Shown here: positions 9,313-18,591 of the stretch, one piece after another
Layout of the letters: each line of letters opens with the position of its first letter
Numbering within the stretch: position 1 is the stretch's first letter
DNA from: Anaerolineae bacterium
GTDB taxonomy: Bacteria; Chloroflexota; Anaerolineae; Anaerolineales; Anaerolineaceae
Direction: 5' to 3'
DNA: 62,423 bases
NCBI GenBank assembly: GCA_013178295.1
Contig: JABLWW010000018.1
Span: 1 to 62,423 of the forward strand
Made by a program: the position numbers and the translations under genes
Notes under the pieces: generated by a model
Databases searched by the model: none
Seen by the model: the letters and a program-made list of their open reading frames with translations, nothing else
What the model was told of the DNA's origin: nothing

Positions 9313-11811
9313 TTATGGCATTGCCTGCACGCTAAAATGGACGGGCGGGCTTGTGATGCGTTTGCCATCTGCGCCCTCTGCCTGCGCCCATACGGTGTGG
9401 CTGCCGGGCGCAAGTTGCCACCATGCGGTGTAGGGCGGCTGGGAGGTGGTCTCCAGCGCCTTGTTGTTCAGATAGATGACCACATTGCTCAAACCGGCGG
9501 CGGCGCTGGCTTCCAGGCGTATTTGCTGGCTCTCGGCGGGCAGGCGGGGCGAGATGGTGTACAGCGCGCCCTCTCCCGGCGAGACGATGATCAGCCCTGC
9601 CTGCGCTGTCTGGGCTGGCGCAGCCGCTGACTGTCCTTGCAGCAAATCTGCCCATAGCAGCAGACCGCGCTGCCGTGCCCATGCCGCAGCTTGCGGCGGC
9701 AGGTCAAGGGCAATGACCTCCATGCGCCGTTCGGGCGGCGTCTGCTCGCTGGCGAGCGTCCCGCTGGCGGTGTCAATCAACACGCGGCGCACCATCGTGT
9801 CCGTTTGTTGTGGCAGGGTGCCCTCGATAAACCACTCCAGTTTGCGCTGGGTGCAGGCTGCGCTGGGGAGCATCCCCGAAAGGGCACAGACCTCTGCCTG
9901 CACCAAACCAGGGGGGCGCTCAAATGCCTGCGGGGGTTTTCCTGCCAGCAGCCTGCGCATGACAACATGCCAGATGGGTGCCGCCCCGCCCAGCCCGGTG
10001 ATGTTGTACATGGGTTCGTTTTTGGTGTTGCCCACCCACACGCCCACTGCCAGATCAGGGGTATAACCCAGCGTCCAGTTATCGTGAAAATTGGAGGTGG
10101 TGCCTGTTTTGGCGGCTGCCGGTTGCCCGATGTTGAGCGCGCTGTGCGCTGGAAAACCCAAACGGCGGGCGTTGTCGTCGCTGAGAATGTCTGAAATGAG
10201 CCATGCGACGCGCGCATCCAGAACGCGCGCCGCGTTGGGCTGCGGCGCGGTGTAGAGCGTCTTTCCGTCTGCGCTGTGGATATCGAGGATAAAAACGGGC
10301 TGCACACGGTAGCCGCCGTTTGCCAGCGCAGCGTAGGCAGCCGTCAGATCGAGCAGACGCACCTGCCCGCCGCCCAGCGCCAGGGCAATGTCGGCATCTT
10401 CCAGCGAGAGGGTATCCACGCCCAGCGTGTGCATCAGACGGATAAAATTTTCCAGCCCCAGATGATGCAGCGTGATGACAGCCGGGATGTTGAGCGAGGA
10501 AGCCAGCGCTTCGCGCACCAGCACCGGACCGTTTTCCTGGTTGTTGAAGTTTGTCGGGGTGTAGAGTTTGCCGTCGCGCGTCTGAAAGTGGGTGCTTACG
10601 TCCAGAATCATCGTAGCGGCAGTCCATGGCTGAGGCGCAGCGGGGTCGAGCGCCAGCGCGTAGAGAAAGGGTTTGAGCGCCGATCCGGGCTGGCGCGGCA
10701 TGATTGCCATGTTGATGGCGCCGTTGTGCCGGGCGTCAAAGTAATCGGGGCTGCCAACCATTGCCAGCACCTCGCCGCTGTGCGGGTCAAGCGCCACAAC
10801 CGCGGCATTGTTGACATTGTGTTTTGCCCCGCTTTTGCGCAGTTTTTCCAGCTGATCAGCGACTGCTTTTTCGGCGCTGCGCTGGGCGTTGAGGTCAAGC
10901 GTGGTGCGCACCACCAGCCCGCCGCTTTCGAGGATTTCTTGCGGGGTGTAAAGGCGGTCTATCGAAGAACGCACCAGCATCACAAAGTGCGGCGCCTGCA
11001 TGGGGTAGGGGGCACTTGCCAGCGCCAGCGGCTGTTGATCGGCAGATCGACGCTGTTCGGAGGTGATGTAGCCTTGTTTTTCCATCAACCCCAGCACCAT
11101 TGCCCGCCGCTGTTGGGCGGCTTCCGGGTTGGTGAAGGGGTTATACAGGGCTGGCGCCTGCGGCAGACCGGCAAGCAGGGCGCATTCCGCCAGGCTGAGC
11201 TGTTCCACAGGTTTGCCAAAGTATGTGCGCGCCGCGGCTTCGGCGCCGTAGGTCATCCCGCCGTAGTAGGTCTGATTGAGGTACAGTGCCAGGATTTCGT
11301 CTTTGGTGTAGCGCTGGGTGATTTGCCAGGCGAGCACGGCTTCGCGCAGCTTGCGCCGCAGGCTGCGCTGGCTGCGCTCGGCGGGGGTCATCAGCAGCGT
11401 ACGGGCAACCTGCTGGGTGATGGTGCTGCCGCCAGCAAGTACCTCGCCGCCGCGCAGGTTGATCCACAGAGCGCGCAGAACGCCGAACGCGTCCACGCCC
11501 GGGTTCTGGTAGAAGCTTTTATCCTCGGTAGCGATGGTTGCCTGACGCAGGGCAGGCGGGATGCGTTCCAGCGGCAGGCTGATCTGGCGTCCGCCCTGCG
11601 GGTCGAGAACCTCGTAAAGCACCTGCCCGTTGCGGTCGGTGATGCGCACGCTGGGGGTTTGCACGCGCCAGTGTTCCGGGTCAATGGCAGGCAGGTCTGT
11701 CAGCGCCCACAGACACCACGCAGCAGCAAGCAGAAAAAGGGTTGCTGCCGCAGCGAGTATGAAGCTGAACACACGCCCAAAGCGGGCAGGTCTTGCGCTG
11801 CTTTGACGCAT
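9313..11811 (-). CDS. pbpC: Penicillin-binding protein 1C (glycosyltransferase/transpeptidase)
   Basis: An 832-aa bifunctional class A PBP. One N-terminal membrane helix lies at about 15-37. The GT51 domain has the catalytic Glu96 in ATEDKSFYQNPGVD and the GGSTITQQ motif. The transpeptidase domain has SxxK at Ser377-Lys380 (PGSALKPF), SxN in SSLNIPAV and KTGT at about 568-571. The C-terminal 90 residues (SPGEGALYTI... NNK..E... W.L.PG.HT) match the C-terminal domain specific to PbpC. This domain order, with its convergent macroglobulin neighbour, is why I call it PBP1C and not 1A. It polymerises and crosslinks peptidoglycan at the outer face of the membrane; association with the macroglobulin partner is inferred from the E. 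coli precedent. Confidence 0.92.
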   Translation of the reverse strand: MRQSSARPARFGRVFSFILAAAATLFLLAAAWCLWALTDLPAIDPEHWRVQTPSVRITDRNGQVLYEVLDPQGGRQISLPLERIPPALRQATIATEDKSFYQNPGVDAFGVLRALWINLRGGEVLAGGSTITQQVARTLLMTPAERSQRSLRRKLREAVLAWQITQRYTKDEILALYLNQTYYGGMTYGAEAAARTYFGKPVEQLSLAECALLAGLPQAPALYNPFTNPEAAQQRRAMVLGLMEKQGYITSEQRRSADQQPLALASAPYPMQAPHFVMLVRSSIDRLYTPQEILESGGLVVRTTLDLNAQRSAEKAVADQLEKLRKSGAKHNVNNAAVVALDPHSGEVLAMVGSPDYFDARHNGAINMAIMPRQPGSALKPFLYALALDPAAPQPWTAATMILDVSTHFQTRDGKLYTPTNFNNQENGPVLVREALASSLNIPAVITLHHLGLENFIRLMHTLGVDTLSLEDADIALALGGGQVRLLDLTAAYAALANGGYRVQPVFILDIHSADGKTLYTAPQPNAARVLDARVAWLISDILSDDNARRLGFPAHSALNIGQPAAAKTGTTSNFHDNWTLGYTPDLAVGVWVGNTKNEPMYNITGLGGAAPIWHVVMRRLLAGKPPQAFERPPGLVQAEVCALSGMLPSAACTQRKLEWFIEGTLPQQTDTMVRRVLIDTASGTLASEQTPPERRMEVIALDLPPQAAAWARQRGLLLWADLLQGQSAAAPAQTAQAGLIIVSPGEGALYTISPRLPAESQQIRLEASAAAGLSNVVIYLNNKALETTSQPPYTAWWQLAPGSHTVWAQAEGADGKRITSPPVHFSVQAMP

Positions 11812-11939
11812 AGCTTGATTTTAACGGCATTTGGCGCTGGGGCGGCGGGGGAAGTGAAACCCTGCCCCTGTGCTGCTGTGAGGGGATCATTGTTTCCAAA
11901 ACAAAATTTGCAGGCGGGGACTTGTGCAAGCAGAACAGT

Positions 11940-12659
11940 TTATACAGAAAATAACGGCAAAGGTGTTTGATCCCACGTTTGCCCATCGAGTACTCGTCCT
12001 GCCTTTTTTTTATTTATCCCCCCCCATTGTTTGAAGAAGAAGGGTACTCTATTGGCAAGGCATTGATCACGAATTTCGCGCACCCATTCAATCTTAATAG
12101 GACGTGCATATGGTCCCGACTCACCGCCGACAATAACCCAGTGAATCCCTTTCAGACTCAAGGTTGGAATAGGACCTAAAAGAGGTTCTAGCGACAAGAA
12201 CTTTATCCTTGCGCGGGTTTTTTGTAAGTAATCAATCCGATAGGCGTAATCCTGGTTTTCAACACTGACACCCATCCAGACATTTCCAGGCCATTCCAAG
12301 ATGGGATCAAGTTCAAGCAATCGTTCGGCACGCTTGGTAAGAATTTGGAAAGTATGCCAATGGGCACGGCGCATGACATCAAAGATACTCAAAATAAATG
12401 CAACAGGAGCGCTCTCGTGAAACAGATCGCTCATTGAATTGACAAAAATCATTTGAGGTTTATGCCACGATAATGGCTCGTTGAGTACCTCGGGGTGCAA
12501 CGTAAGTGTAAAACCATTTTGGTACTTCTCTTGCCCCATTGCCTTTAGCCGTTCTGCCATACGTTCTGCATAGCAATGTTTGCAACCCGCACTGATTTTA
12601 TTACAGCCTGTCAAGGGGTTCCATGTTGATTCTGTCCATTCAATGGATGATTTACTCAC
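11940..12659 (-). CDS. DUF5131 (phage Gp37/Gp68-type) three-Cys-motif protein
   Basis: A 239-aa protein with a GTG start. The N-terminus [15 protein letters not shown] and the cysteine cluster C-x6-C-x2-C ([11 protein letters not shown], residues about 19-29) followed by YAERMAER are the signature of the Gp37/Gp68 (DUF5131, 'three-Cys motif') family, which looks like a remote radical-SAM relative. Other family blocks present are [29 protein letters not shown] and VGGESGP.ARP. The biochemical reaction is unknown; radical-SAM chemistry is inference. It lies 54 bp downstream of tcmP on the same strand, and the two families are known to occur together. Base composition is clearly more AT-rich than in the flanking pbpC, suggesting horizontal transfer. 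Confidence 0.9.
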   Translation of the reverse strand: MSKSSIEWTESTWNPLTGCNKISAGCKHCYAERMAERLKAMGQEKYQNGFTLTLHPEVLNEPLSWHKPQMIFVNSMSDLFHESAPVAFILSIFDVMRRAHWHTFQILTKRAERLLELDPILEWPGNVWMGVSVENQDYAYRIDYLQKTRARIKFLSLEPLLGPIPTLSLKGIHWVIVGGESGPYARPIKIEWVREIRDQCLANRVPFFFKQWGGINKKKAGRVLDGQTWDQTPLPLFSV

Positions 12660-12713
12660 GGTTATGCCTTTTGAGTATCAAAACCTATAATTATTATAGC
12701 GCAAAAATTCTAT

Positions 12714-13574
12714 TTATAACAATTTCATTTGCCCGTTTGCCATCTTTCTTGTTACGTCTTTCCAAAACTTGTTGCCGAGTGATGATTTGCAAACAAAAAG
12801 AAGGCGATATAATGGAGCATCTTTTGAGTTTTTGAACACAGGCTCATCCAATGGGTCGTCCACTTGATAACCAAAAGCTTTCAGTTTGCTTTTATAGTAG
12901 TCGAGAAGCGGACGGTGTAAAGATGTACCCACTGATAGATGTTGGCAGTATATATCGCGCCAATGGGTGTCACCAAAGAAATTATCAATGGGAGTTTGGG
13001 GTGATATGTTAATTTCTCTTGGAGCTTCCCTGCTAATTCCCATCTGCGGATAGTAAATGATCATATCAGTGCGCAATTGTGCAAGACGTTCAACCGTGTG
13101 CCAGTTTAATTCCAAGCCGTGTGGATCAAGAAATGCAAGATTGAGTGAAGTCCAGGTGTTCGGTATATAAACCTGGTTTTCCTTTTCGATAGTTTGAGCA
13201 ACCTCTTCCACCACTATGTTCGCATCGCCTACTTGGAAAGAAATTTTTCCATATTCTAGGAAAGTTGCGCATCGCTTTTTTAGTGTCTCAATGTTTTCCA
13301 GGTCAATATCTGAAAAAAAGTATTTGTCAAAAGTTTTCTCTTGACTTATTGCAATAAGCGGCGAACCTTTCAAAATTTTCCCATTTGGTAATCTATTTTT
13401 CCCCGGACCGCTAAATAAATCAATATAATTGATCGCACGCCATTGTTTCTCGCTCATCGATACGATGAAACGGTGAAGGTACTGTGATAAAAAATATAAC
13501 TTATTTTCTACCCATTCCCCAGCATCGCGGATCAGCAGCCCATCATCATCCGATTCCAAAAATTGTTTGTTCAT
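12714..13574 (-). CDS. tcmP: Three-Cys-motif partner protein TcmP
   Basis: A 286-aa protein. INYIDLFSGPGKNRL (about 48-62) resembles a methyltransferase-like nucleotide/SAM-binding start, followed by an acidic strand end (FFSDID), a GDAN block and LAFLDPHGLELNW, all family hallmarks of the three-Cys-motif partner (TcmP, TIGR04474). The family is named for its co-occurrence with Gp37/Gp68 proteins, exactly as here. Function is unknown; the DLFSGPG and DPHG blocks suggest a Rossmann-type methyltransferase fold (inference). The region is AT-rich with codon use unlike the neighbours, consistent with a transferred two-gene cassette. The ATG at 13572-13574 has only a weak ribosome-binding site. Confidence 0.9.
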   Translation of the reverse strand: MNKQFLESDDDGLLIRDAGEWVENKLYFLSQYLHRFIVSMSEKQWRAINYIDLFSGPGKNRLPNGKILKGSPLIAISQEKTFDKYFFSDIDLENIETLKKRCATFLEYGKISFQVGDANIVVEEVAQTIEKENQVYIPNTWTSLNLAFLDPHGLELNWHTVERLAQLRTDMIIYYPQMGISREAPREINISPQTPIDNFFGDTHWRDIYCQHLSVGTSLHRPLLDYYKSKLKAFGYQVDDPLDEPVFKNSKDAPLYRLLFVCKSSLGNKFWKDVTRKMANGQMKLL

Positions 13575-13907
13575 GTTTGCTCTACCATAGATTCCGCCGC
13601 TACGCGCTGCGACCCACGCGGCAGGGCTGACTTGCCTGTAGGGTTAAGTATACAGCAAATCTCTTTTGACGTAAGGCTGAAAAAGCGGCAGAGTTGGGTA
13701 TGATTTGATTGTGATTTTCGACATTTTCAATCAAGAGGTAAATATTTGCAGGGGATGGTCTTGGCTGTGTTTATTGATGCCTTAAATCAAGGTTAACAAT
13801 ACAAATACATTTTCATAACAAAAAGTTCTCGTTTTGAGGTAAGATATAGGGGAATTGACCGGCGCGTCAATCGTGTTTTCTAAAAACTTGACAATAAGGA
13901 GAGAAAA
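13575..13907. promoter_or_regulatory. Divergent intergenic region with a small operator-like dyad
   Basis: A 333-bp AT-rich spacer between tcmP (minus) and the phnD-like gene (plus). No gene is visible. A perfect 6-bp inverted repeat ATTGAC-N6-GTCAAT lies at 13854-13871, about 35 bp upstream of the phnD-like start, and an AAGGAGAG ribosome-binding site precedes that ATG. No convincing -35/-10 pair could be fixed. The dyad is a candidate operator only. Confidence 0.35.
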
Positions 13908-15035
13908 ATGTTCAAGAGAGTGTTTTTTGTTGTTCTAGCGCTTGTTGTTGTGTTGAGCATGGCGCTTGCCGCTTGCCAGCCAGCGCCTGCACCGACCGAA
14001 GTTCCCCCCACCGAGGCGCCCCCGCCGACCGAAGTTCCCCCCACCGAGGCGCCCCCGCCGCCGCCCACTGCCACTCCTGAGCCTGAAATTGGCAGCGCGG
14101 AGAACCCGATTAAGGTGTTGTTTGTTCCTTCGGTGGATGCTCAGGCGATTGTTGCAGGCGGCGAAATTATGGCAAAAGCCCTCAATGAAGCCACCGGTTT
14201 GACTTTTGAGGTGAGCGTCCCAACCTCGTATGCTGCGACAATTGAAGAGATGTGCGCTTCGCCGAAAAACTCGATGGGCTTTATCCCCGCCTTGGGATAT
14301 GTTTTAGCAAACCAGTTGTGCGGCGTTGATGTTGGCATTAAAGCGGTGCGTTATGGTTCAGCGGTCTATTGGGCGCAGTTTTTGGTGGCGCGCGATAGCG
14401 AGTACAAAACCTTGCAGGATTTGGCTGGTAAAAAATGGGGGCTGACAGACCCCGGCTCAACTTCAGGCTACATGGTGCCTTTGGTGATGCTGCAGGAGGC
14501 TGGCGTGGAAGTTGGCGAAAAGGTTGAGACGGGCGGACATCCGCAAGCGGTCAAAGCAGTTTATAACGGTGAAGTGGATTTTGCCACCACCTTCTACACC
14601 CCGCCGCTGAAGCCTGAAGGCGAGGAACCCTGGAAGGAAGGCGATCCCCCGGATATCCCTGACGAGCTGCTGGATCAGTGTGCGGTTACCGAAGACGGCA
14701 AGGGTATTGAATGCGGCGGATGGAAGGTATTGGATGCCCGTATCAATATTCGCGAGGAGGCTCCGGATGTCATTCAGAAGGTGCGCATTTTGACAATCTC
14801 GCAGGGTATTCCCAATGATACCCTGTCATTTGGCCCGGAATTCCCGGCGGATGTGCGCGAGAAAATCATTGCCGCCTTGTTAGATTTTTCCAAGACGGAT
14901 AGCTGGAAAGAATCGATCGGGAGCAAGGATTTCTATAACTGGACCGGCATCACCGAAGCCAAAGACGAAGAATACGACTTTGTGCGCAAAATGGTTGAGG
15001 CGGTCGGAATTACTCTGGAAAGCTTAGGCAAATAA
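13908..15035 (+). CDS. phnD: Phosphonate-type ABC transporter substrate-binding lipoprotein
   Basis: A 375-aa lipoprotein with a hydrophobic signal and lipobox ALAAC (Cys near residue 23), then a Pro/Thr/Glu linker built from a duplicated 11-residue unit (TEVPPTEAPPP). The mature domain is PhnD-like: IKVLFVPSVDA..., LNEATGLTFEV.VPTSYAATIEEMC, WGLTDPGSTSGYMVPLVML, FATTFYTPP. It would capture the ligand outside the membrane and deliver it to the PhnC/PhnE-like proteins encoded next. The true substrate is uncertain: PhnD homologues bind phosphonates, phosphite or unrelated small ligands, and no phosphonate-degradation (C-P lyase) genes are nearby, while corrinoid methyl-transfer genes are. Confidence 0.85.
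   Translation: MFKRVFFVVLALVVVLSMALAACQPAPAPTEVPPTEAPPPTEVPPTEAPPPPPTATPEPEIGSAENPIKVLFVPSVDAQAIVAGGEIMAKALNEATGLTFEVSVPTSYAATIEEMCASPKNSMGFIPALGYVLANQLCGVDVGIKAVRYGSAVYWAQFLVARDSEYKTLQDLAGKKWGLTDPGSTSGYMVPLVMLQEAGVEVGEKVETGGHPQAVKAVYNGEVDFATTFYTPPLKPEGEEPWKEGDPPDIPDELLDQCAVTEDGKGIECGGWKVLDARINIREEAPDVIQKVRILTISQGIPNDTLSFGPEFPADVREKIIAALLDFSKTDSWKESIGSKDFYNWTGITEAKDEEYDFVRKMVEAVGITLESLGK
13994..14059 (+). repeat. Perfect 33-bp tandem duplication in the phnD-like linker
   Basis: Two identical in-frame 33-bp units (13994-14026 and 14027-14059) encode the repeated TEVPPTEAPPP linker between the lipid anchor and the binding domain. The identity implies a recent slippage or unequal-exchange event. 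Confidence 0.9.
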
Positions 15036-15051
15036 ACTTTACGCTCAAATG

Positions 15052-15090
15052 TCCCGGACAGAGCTAGCACAATACCCGCTCTGTCCGGGA
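15052..15090 (+). terminator. Strong hairpin between phnD-like and phnC-like genes
   Basis: A perfect 13-bp stem (TCCCGGACAGAGC, 15052-15064; GCTCTGTCCGGGA, 15078-15090) with a 13-nt loop, followed by TGTTATTATG with only a weak T tract. It sits 16 bp after the binding-protein stop. Partial termination or 3'-end stabilisation here would make the binding protein more abundant than the membrane components, as is common in ABC operons (inference). Confidence 0.7.
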
Positions 15091-15174
15091 TGTTATTATG
15101 TGTGTTTGCTGTTCGTTTTTTGTGCTGCTGTTACAAGAGGGTTTCCGTTTAAAACAGGATTTGAGATATAGATC

Positions 15175-15924
15175 ATGCTTGAGGTGCGTGAGCTTACTAA
15201 GATTTATGAGGGCGGCGTACTGGCGTTGGATCGGGTTAGCTTTGAAGTGCCCAAGGGGCAGTTCCTGGCAGTAATTGGTTTGAGCGGGTCGGGAAAATCA
15301 ACTCTGCTGCGCTGTATCAATCGCCTTGTTGATCCCACCAGTGGAAAAATTATCTGGGATGGCTATGATATTACAGCTGCCTCGCAGGATGAAATGCGCC
15401 ACGTACGGCGTAAAATAGGCATGGTTTTTCAACATTTTAACCTGGTGGCGCGTTCATCGGTGTTGACCAATGTGCTGGCAGGAAGATTGGGATATGTTAA
15501 CCCGTTTTGGAGTCTGATCAATCGTTTTTCAAGAGCTGATGTTGAAAAGGCACTGGGCGAACTGGAGCGGGTTGGGATACGCGACAAGGCAATGGTGCGG
15601 GCTGATGAGCTGAGCGGCGGGCAACAGCAGCGGGTGGGGATTGCACGCGCAATGATGCAGGAGCCGCAAATGATCCTCGCCGATGAACCAGTTGCCAGCC
15701 TGGATCCAGTTTTAGCGCACAGCATTATGCAATATTTGGAACAGGTTAACAAGGAAGGCGTAACAGTATTGTGTAGCCTGCATTTTTTAGATTTGGTGCA
15801 CCGCTACGCAAATCGGGTGATCGCTTTAAACCAGGGGAAACTGGTATTTGATGGTCTTCCGACAGAGATTGACGATGAAAAGTTTAAAGAAATCTATGGA
15901 CGGGAAGCCGAGCGGGTTGGGTAA
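15175..15924 (+). CDS. phnC: Phosphonate-type ABC transporter ATP-binding protein
   Basis: A 249-aa ABC ATPase: Walker [12 protein letters not shown] (about 38-48), Q-loop [23 protein letters not shown], signature [14 protein letters not shown] and Walker [14 protein letters not shown], then the switch His in [12 protein letters not shown]. The [17 protein letters not shown] stretch after the Q-loop is characteristic of PhnC. It powers import with the permease encoded immediately downstream (7 bp from this stop to the chosen start). Confidence 0.92.
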   Translation: MLEVRELTKIYEGGVLALDRVSFEVPKGQFLAVIGLSGSGKSTLLRCINRLVDPTSGKIIWDGYDITAASQDEMRHVRRKIGMVFQHFNLVARSSVLTNVLAGRLGYVNPFWSLINRFSRADVEKALGELERVGIRDKAMVRADELSGGQQQRVGIARAMMQEPQMILADEPVASLDPVLAHSIMQYLEQVNKEGVTVLCSLHFLDLVHRYANRVIALNQGKLVFDGLPTEIDDEKFKEIYGREAERVG

Positions 15925-15931
15925 GATCGCC

Positions 15932-17755
15932 ATGTTTGTACGCAATTCCCGCCAGATGCTTAAATCAATTGGCTTGGGGGCGGCTATTTTTGCTGGATTG
16001 GTGATTTATGCTTATGGCTTTCAGGTTACCAAAGTTAATCTTCAGGAAACAAAATCTGAACGCCGTCAGACACAGTTAGTGCGCATTCTGCGTGCGCTTG
16101 CCAAGCCAGATTTGTTGACGTATCAGTACAAAGAGTTTGAAGTCAATGCCCCCATCATGGTGCCTTGCCCGCCTGAGGGATATACATCCCCAGCGGTGGA
16201 TACCAGTCAGCCGTATATGCTCATTACGCCCCCGTGCGCCGCGCCCGGTGATATGGTGGTGGTGGAAGGGTTTCACTTTCAGCCAAATCAAAGCGGACCG
16301 CTGAGTTTTATCCCTCCTAGCGGGGTTAAGCTCAATTTGGGAACAATACAGACAGATGAAGATGGACGCTTCCGCCTTGAGGTGAAATTGCCCAAACGTG
16401 AGGCAAATGAGGTCAATTATATCCGCGGCGTTACCCGGCAGCGGGTTGGCATGCCACAGCTTTCGCAAACTGCGCGTGACACGTGGGATAAAATTGTCGA
16501 GACGGTTTTTCTGGCATTGCTTGCAACGACCATTGGAACGCTGATAGCTATTCCATTGAGCTTTTTTGCCGCCCAAAACCTGATGAAAGATATTACCAGC
16601 CCGCTGACGAGTGTGGCATTGAACATCTTGGCGCTCCCGCTGGGGTTTTATCTGGGGGGAAAGCTGGCGGCATGGGTTGCAGCCCTAATGCGTCCTGCGC
16701 TGCAAATGCCGCTGGTAATGCTGGCAGGAATAGGCGTTGGGGTGGCAGTCATGGTTGGCGGGATACGTTGGGCGCTGCCGCAGCAAGAAGAAAGCGTCAA
16801 GCCTTCTCTGTTTGTGCTGGTTTTGCGCGGGGCGGCTATCGCCGCGGCGCTGCTTGCAGGAATTTTTAGTCTGTTTCTGCTTTCCAGTCTGGCAATGGTA
16901 GTTGGGGATAAGCTGGCTAAGGCTTTGGGAGCTTTTGGTTTTCTGGGGCTGTTTATTGCAGACCTGGGGGAAATTCTTAATATGGCGCTGGTAGCGCTGG
17001 TCTCGCTGGCAGGTGCAGGGGTTTTCGCTGCGTATGCCGGGCAGCTTGGAAATCGGATAGCTCGGCAAACGACGCCTTTGCTTGCCAAACCATTGAGCGT
17101 TTTGCTTTCTGCGCTAGCGGGCGCTGTGCTTCTGGTGTTAACTTTGCAAGCGATTGATTGGTTTTATCAGATTGGCGACCCCAGAATCACTTTATGGGCG
17201 CCAGCGGTTATCGGCGGGGCAGCAGGGCTGCTTCTGGCATTCCTTTGCCGTCCCAACCAGGAATTGCCGGTGGGAATGGTGATCTATTTTATTGCGCGCA
17301 CCATTTTTAACGCACTGCGCTCAATTGAATCGCTGGTCATGGTGATCGTCTTTGCTGTGTGGGTGGGAATTGGCCCCTTTGCTGGCGTCCTGGCGCTTTC
17401 GCTGCATACAATTGCCGCGCTTGCCAAGCTCTATTCAGAACAGGTAGAGAGTATTCTGCCTGGCCCGGTGGAGGCGGTGAAGGCTACCGGCGCTAACCGT
17501 TTGCAGACGATCGTCTATGCCGTCATCCCTCAAATTATTCCGCCGTATATCTCTTTTACCATGTACCGTTGGGATATCAACGTACGTATGTCCACCATCA
17601 TTGGTTTTGCTGGCGGCGGCGGAATTGGGTTTCTGTTGCAGCAAAATATCAACCTGCTGAACTACCGCGCGGCTAGCGCACAGATGCTTGCCATTGCCAT
17701 TGTGGTGGCTTCGATGGATTACCTGAGCGCCAAAATGCGCGAGCGCACCATTTGA
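15932..17755 (+). CDS. phnE: PhnE-like ABC permease with extra periplasmic and membrane domains
   Basis: About 607 aa, roughly twice the usual PhnE length (260-300). Order: a TM helix (about 12-30); an extracytoplasmic domain (about 31-170) with an Ig/TIG-like segment GDMVVVEGFHFQPNQSGPLSF; the start of the permease core (TARDTWDKIVETVFLALLATTIGT); an inserted block of about 200 residues with five or six extra helices; then the rest of the permease with a normal EAA loop (PVEAVKATGANRLQTIVYAVIPQ) and FAGGGGIGFLL near the end. So the insertion splits one permease domain. The frame is open from 15848, but that start would overlap phnC by 77 bp; ATG 15932 is preferred although its ribosome-binding site is weak. 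The extra parts could bind ligand or the substrate-binding protein (inference). Confidence 0.85.
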   Translation: MFVRNSRQMLKSIGLGAAIFAGLVIYAYGFQVTKVNLQETKSERRQTQLVRILRALAKPDLLTYQYKEFEVNAPIMVPCPPEGYTSPAVDTSQPYMLITPPCAAPGDMVVVEGFHFQPNQSGPLSFIPPSGVKLNLGTIQTDEDGRFRLEVKLPKREANEVNYIRGVTRQRVGMPQLSQTARDTWDKIVETVFLALLATTIGTLIAIPLSFFAAQNLMKDITSPLTSVALNILALPLGFYLGGKLAAWVAALMRPALQMPLVMLAGIGVGVAVMVGGIRWALPQQEESVKPSLFVLVLRGAAIAAALLAGIFSLFLLSSLAMVVGDKLAKALGAFGFLGLFIADLGEILNMALVALVSLAGAGVFAAYAGQLGNRIARQTTPLLAKPLSVLLSALAGAVLLVLTLQAIDWFYQIGDPRITLWAPAVIGGAAGLLLAFLCRPNQELPVGMVIYFIARTIFNALRSIESLVMVIVFAVWVGIGPFAGVLALSLHTIAALAKLYSEQVESILPGPVEAVKATGANRLQTIVYAVIPQIIPPYISFTMYRWDINVRMSTIIGFAGGGGIGFLLQQNINLLNYRAASAQMLAIAIVVASMDYLSAKMRERTI

Positions 17756-17840
17756 GTGATTGACTGCCTCGCCTTCAGTATTGGGGTTGCCAAAGTGGGG
17801 TGGGGCGTGTTTTGTAATGTTCGGCCTCAAGAGATGTGGC

Positions 17841-17888
17841 TCGATATAGTTTAACTGTCTTATATGTATTGATAATATCGAGTATAAT
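17841..17888 (+). promoter_or_regulatory. Promoter and dyad upstream of the corrinoid-protein gene
   Basis: A perfect TATAAT lies at 17883-17888, 30 bp before the corrinoid-protein ATG. Just upstream, TCGATAT (17841-17847) and ATATCGA (17875-17881) form a 7-bp inverted repeat that brackets the expected -35 position. This suggests the methyltransferase genes have their own regulated promoter apart from the transporter. No cobalamin-riboswitch-like structure was seen in the 162-bp gap. Confidence 0.45.
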
Positions 17889-17917
17889 CGTAGCCATATT
17901 TTATGGAGGTGAAACGG

Positions 17918-18553
17918 ATGGAAGAGGTGCTTAAGGAAATCTTTCAAAGCATCATTGACGGGGATCAAAAGCTGACGCCTCAAAAGGTGCAGGAAGCGCT
18001 GGATGCCGGGCTGGAGCCGGGCTATATCCTGAATGAAGGCATGGTGGCAGCCATGAGCGAGGTGGGGCGTCTGTTTGAGGAAGGCGAGTATTTTGTTCCC
18101 GAGATGCTGATTGCTGCCCGCGCTATGCAAGCCGGTCTGGCGGTGCTCAAACCCAAGATGGTGGAAGCCAATATTCAGTCAATCGGCAAGGTGGTGGCGG
18201 GTACGGTCAAAGGCGACCTGCATGATATTGGCAAGAATCTGGTGTGTATGATGCTGGAGGGCGCAGCTTTTGAAATCATTGATTTGGGTTCGGATGTGCC
18301 TCCTGAGAAATTTGTGGAAGCGGTGGAGAAAAACGGTGCCAACATTGTTGCCATGTCGGCTTTGCTGACAACCACCATGCCCAACATGAAGACAACCATC
18401 GAAGCGCTCAAAGCTGCCGGGCTGCGCGGTAAGGTCAAGGTCATGGTGGGCGGTGCGCCCCTCACGGCGAAATATGCCGAGGAGATTGGCGCCGATGGGT
18501 ATGCACCGGATGCCAGCCGGGCGGTGGCGCTGGCAAAAGACCTGGTGAGCTGA
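17918..18553 (+). CDS. Corrinoid (B12-binding) methyl-carrier protein
   Basis: A 211-aa MtmC/MtbC/MttC-type corrinoid protein. The N-terminal helical cap (residues 1-88, LEPGYILNEGMVAAMSEVG, FVPEMLIAARAM) is followed by the B12 domain with the axial-ligand motif D100-x-H102-x2-G105 (GDLHDIGKN), SALLTTTM and VGGAPLT. It carries the methyl group on cobalt between a donor-specific methyltransferase and an acceptor enzyme. The start is ATG 17918 because GGAGGTG at 17905-17911 is its ribosome-binding site; the frame's earlier ATG (17903) overlaps that site. Homocysteine methyltransferase and corrinoid-activator genes follow on the same strand. Confidence 0.93.
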   Translation: MEEVLKEIFQSIIDGDQKLTPQKVQEALDAGLEPGYILNEGMVAAMSEVGRLFEEGEYFVPEMLIAARAMQAGLAVLKPKMVEANIQSIGKVVAGTVKGDLHDIGKNLVCMMLEGAAFEIIDLGSDVPPEKFVEAVEKNGANIVAMSALLTTTMPNMKTTIEALKAAGLRGKVKVMVGGAPLTAKYAEEIGADGYAPDASRAVALAKDLVS

Positions 18554-18591
18554 TCCGCCTGTTGCGGCGGCAGCTGTAGACGCGCAGCTGG

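Noticed and set aside
10276-11970. 564-codon plus-strand frame antisense to pbpC
   Set aside because: pbpC on the other strand has all catalytic motifs; the antisense frame has no recognisable domain and reflects GC-biased third positions.
17756-17917. Cobalamin riboswitch before the corrinoid-protein gene
   Set aside because: No conserved B12-box-like stretch or multi-stem layout could be seen in 162 bp; only a promoter and a dyad.
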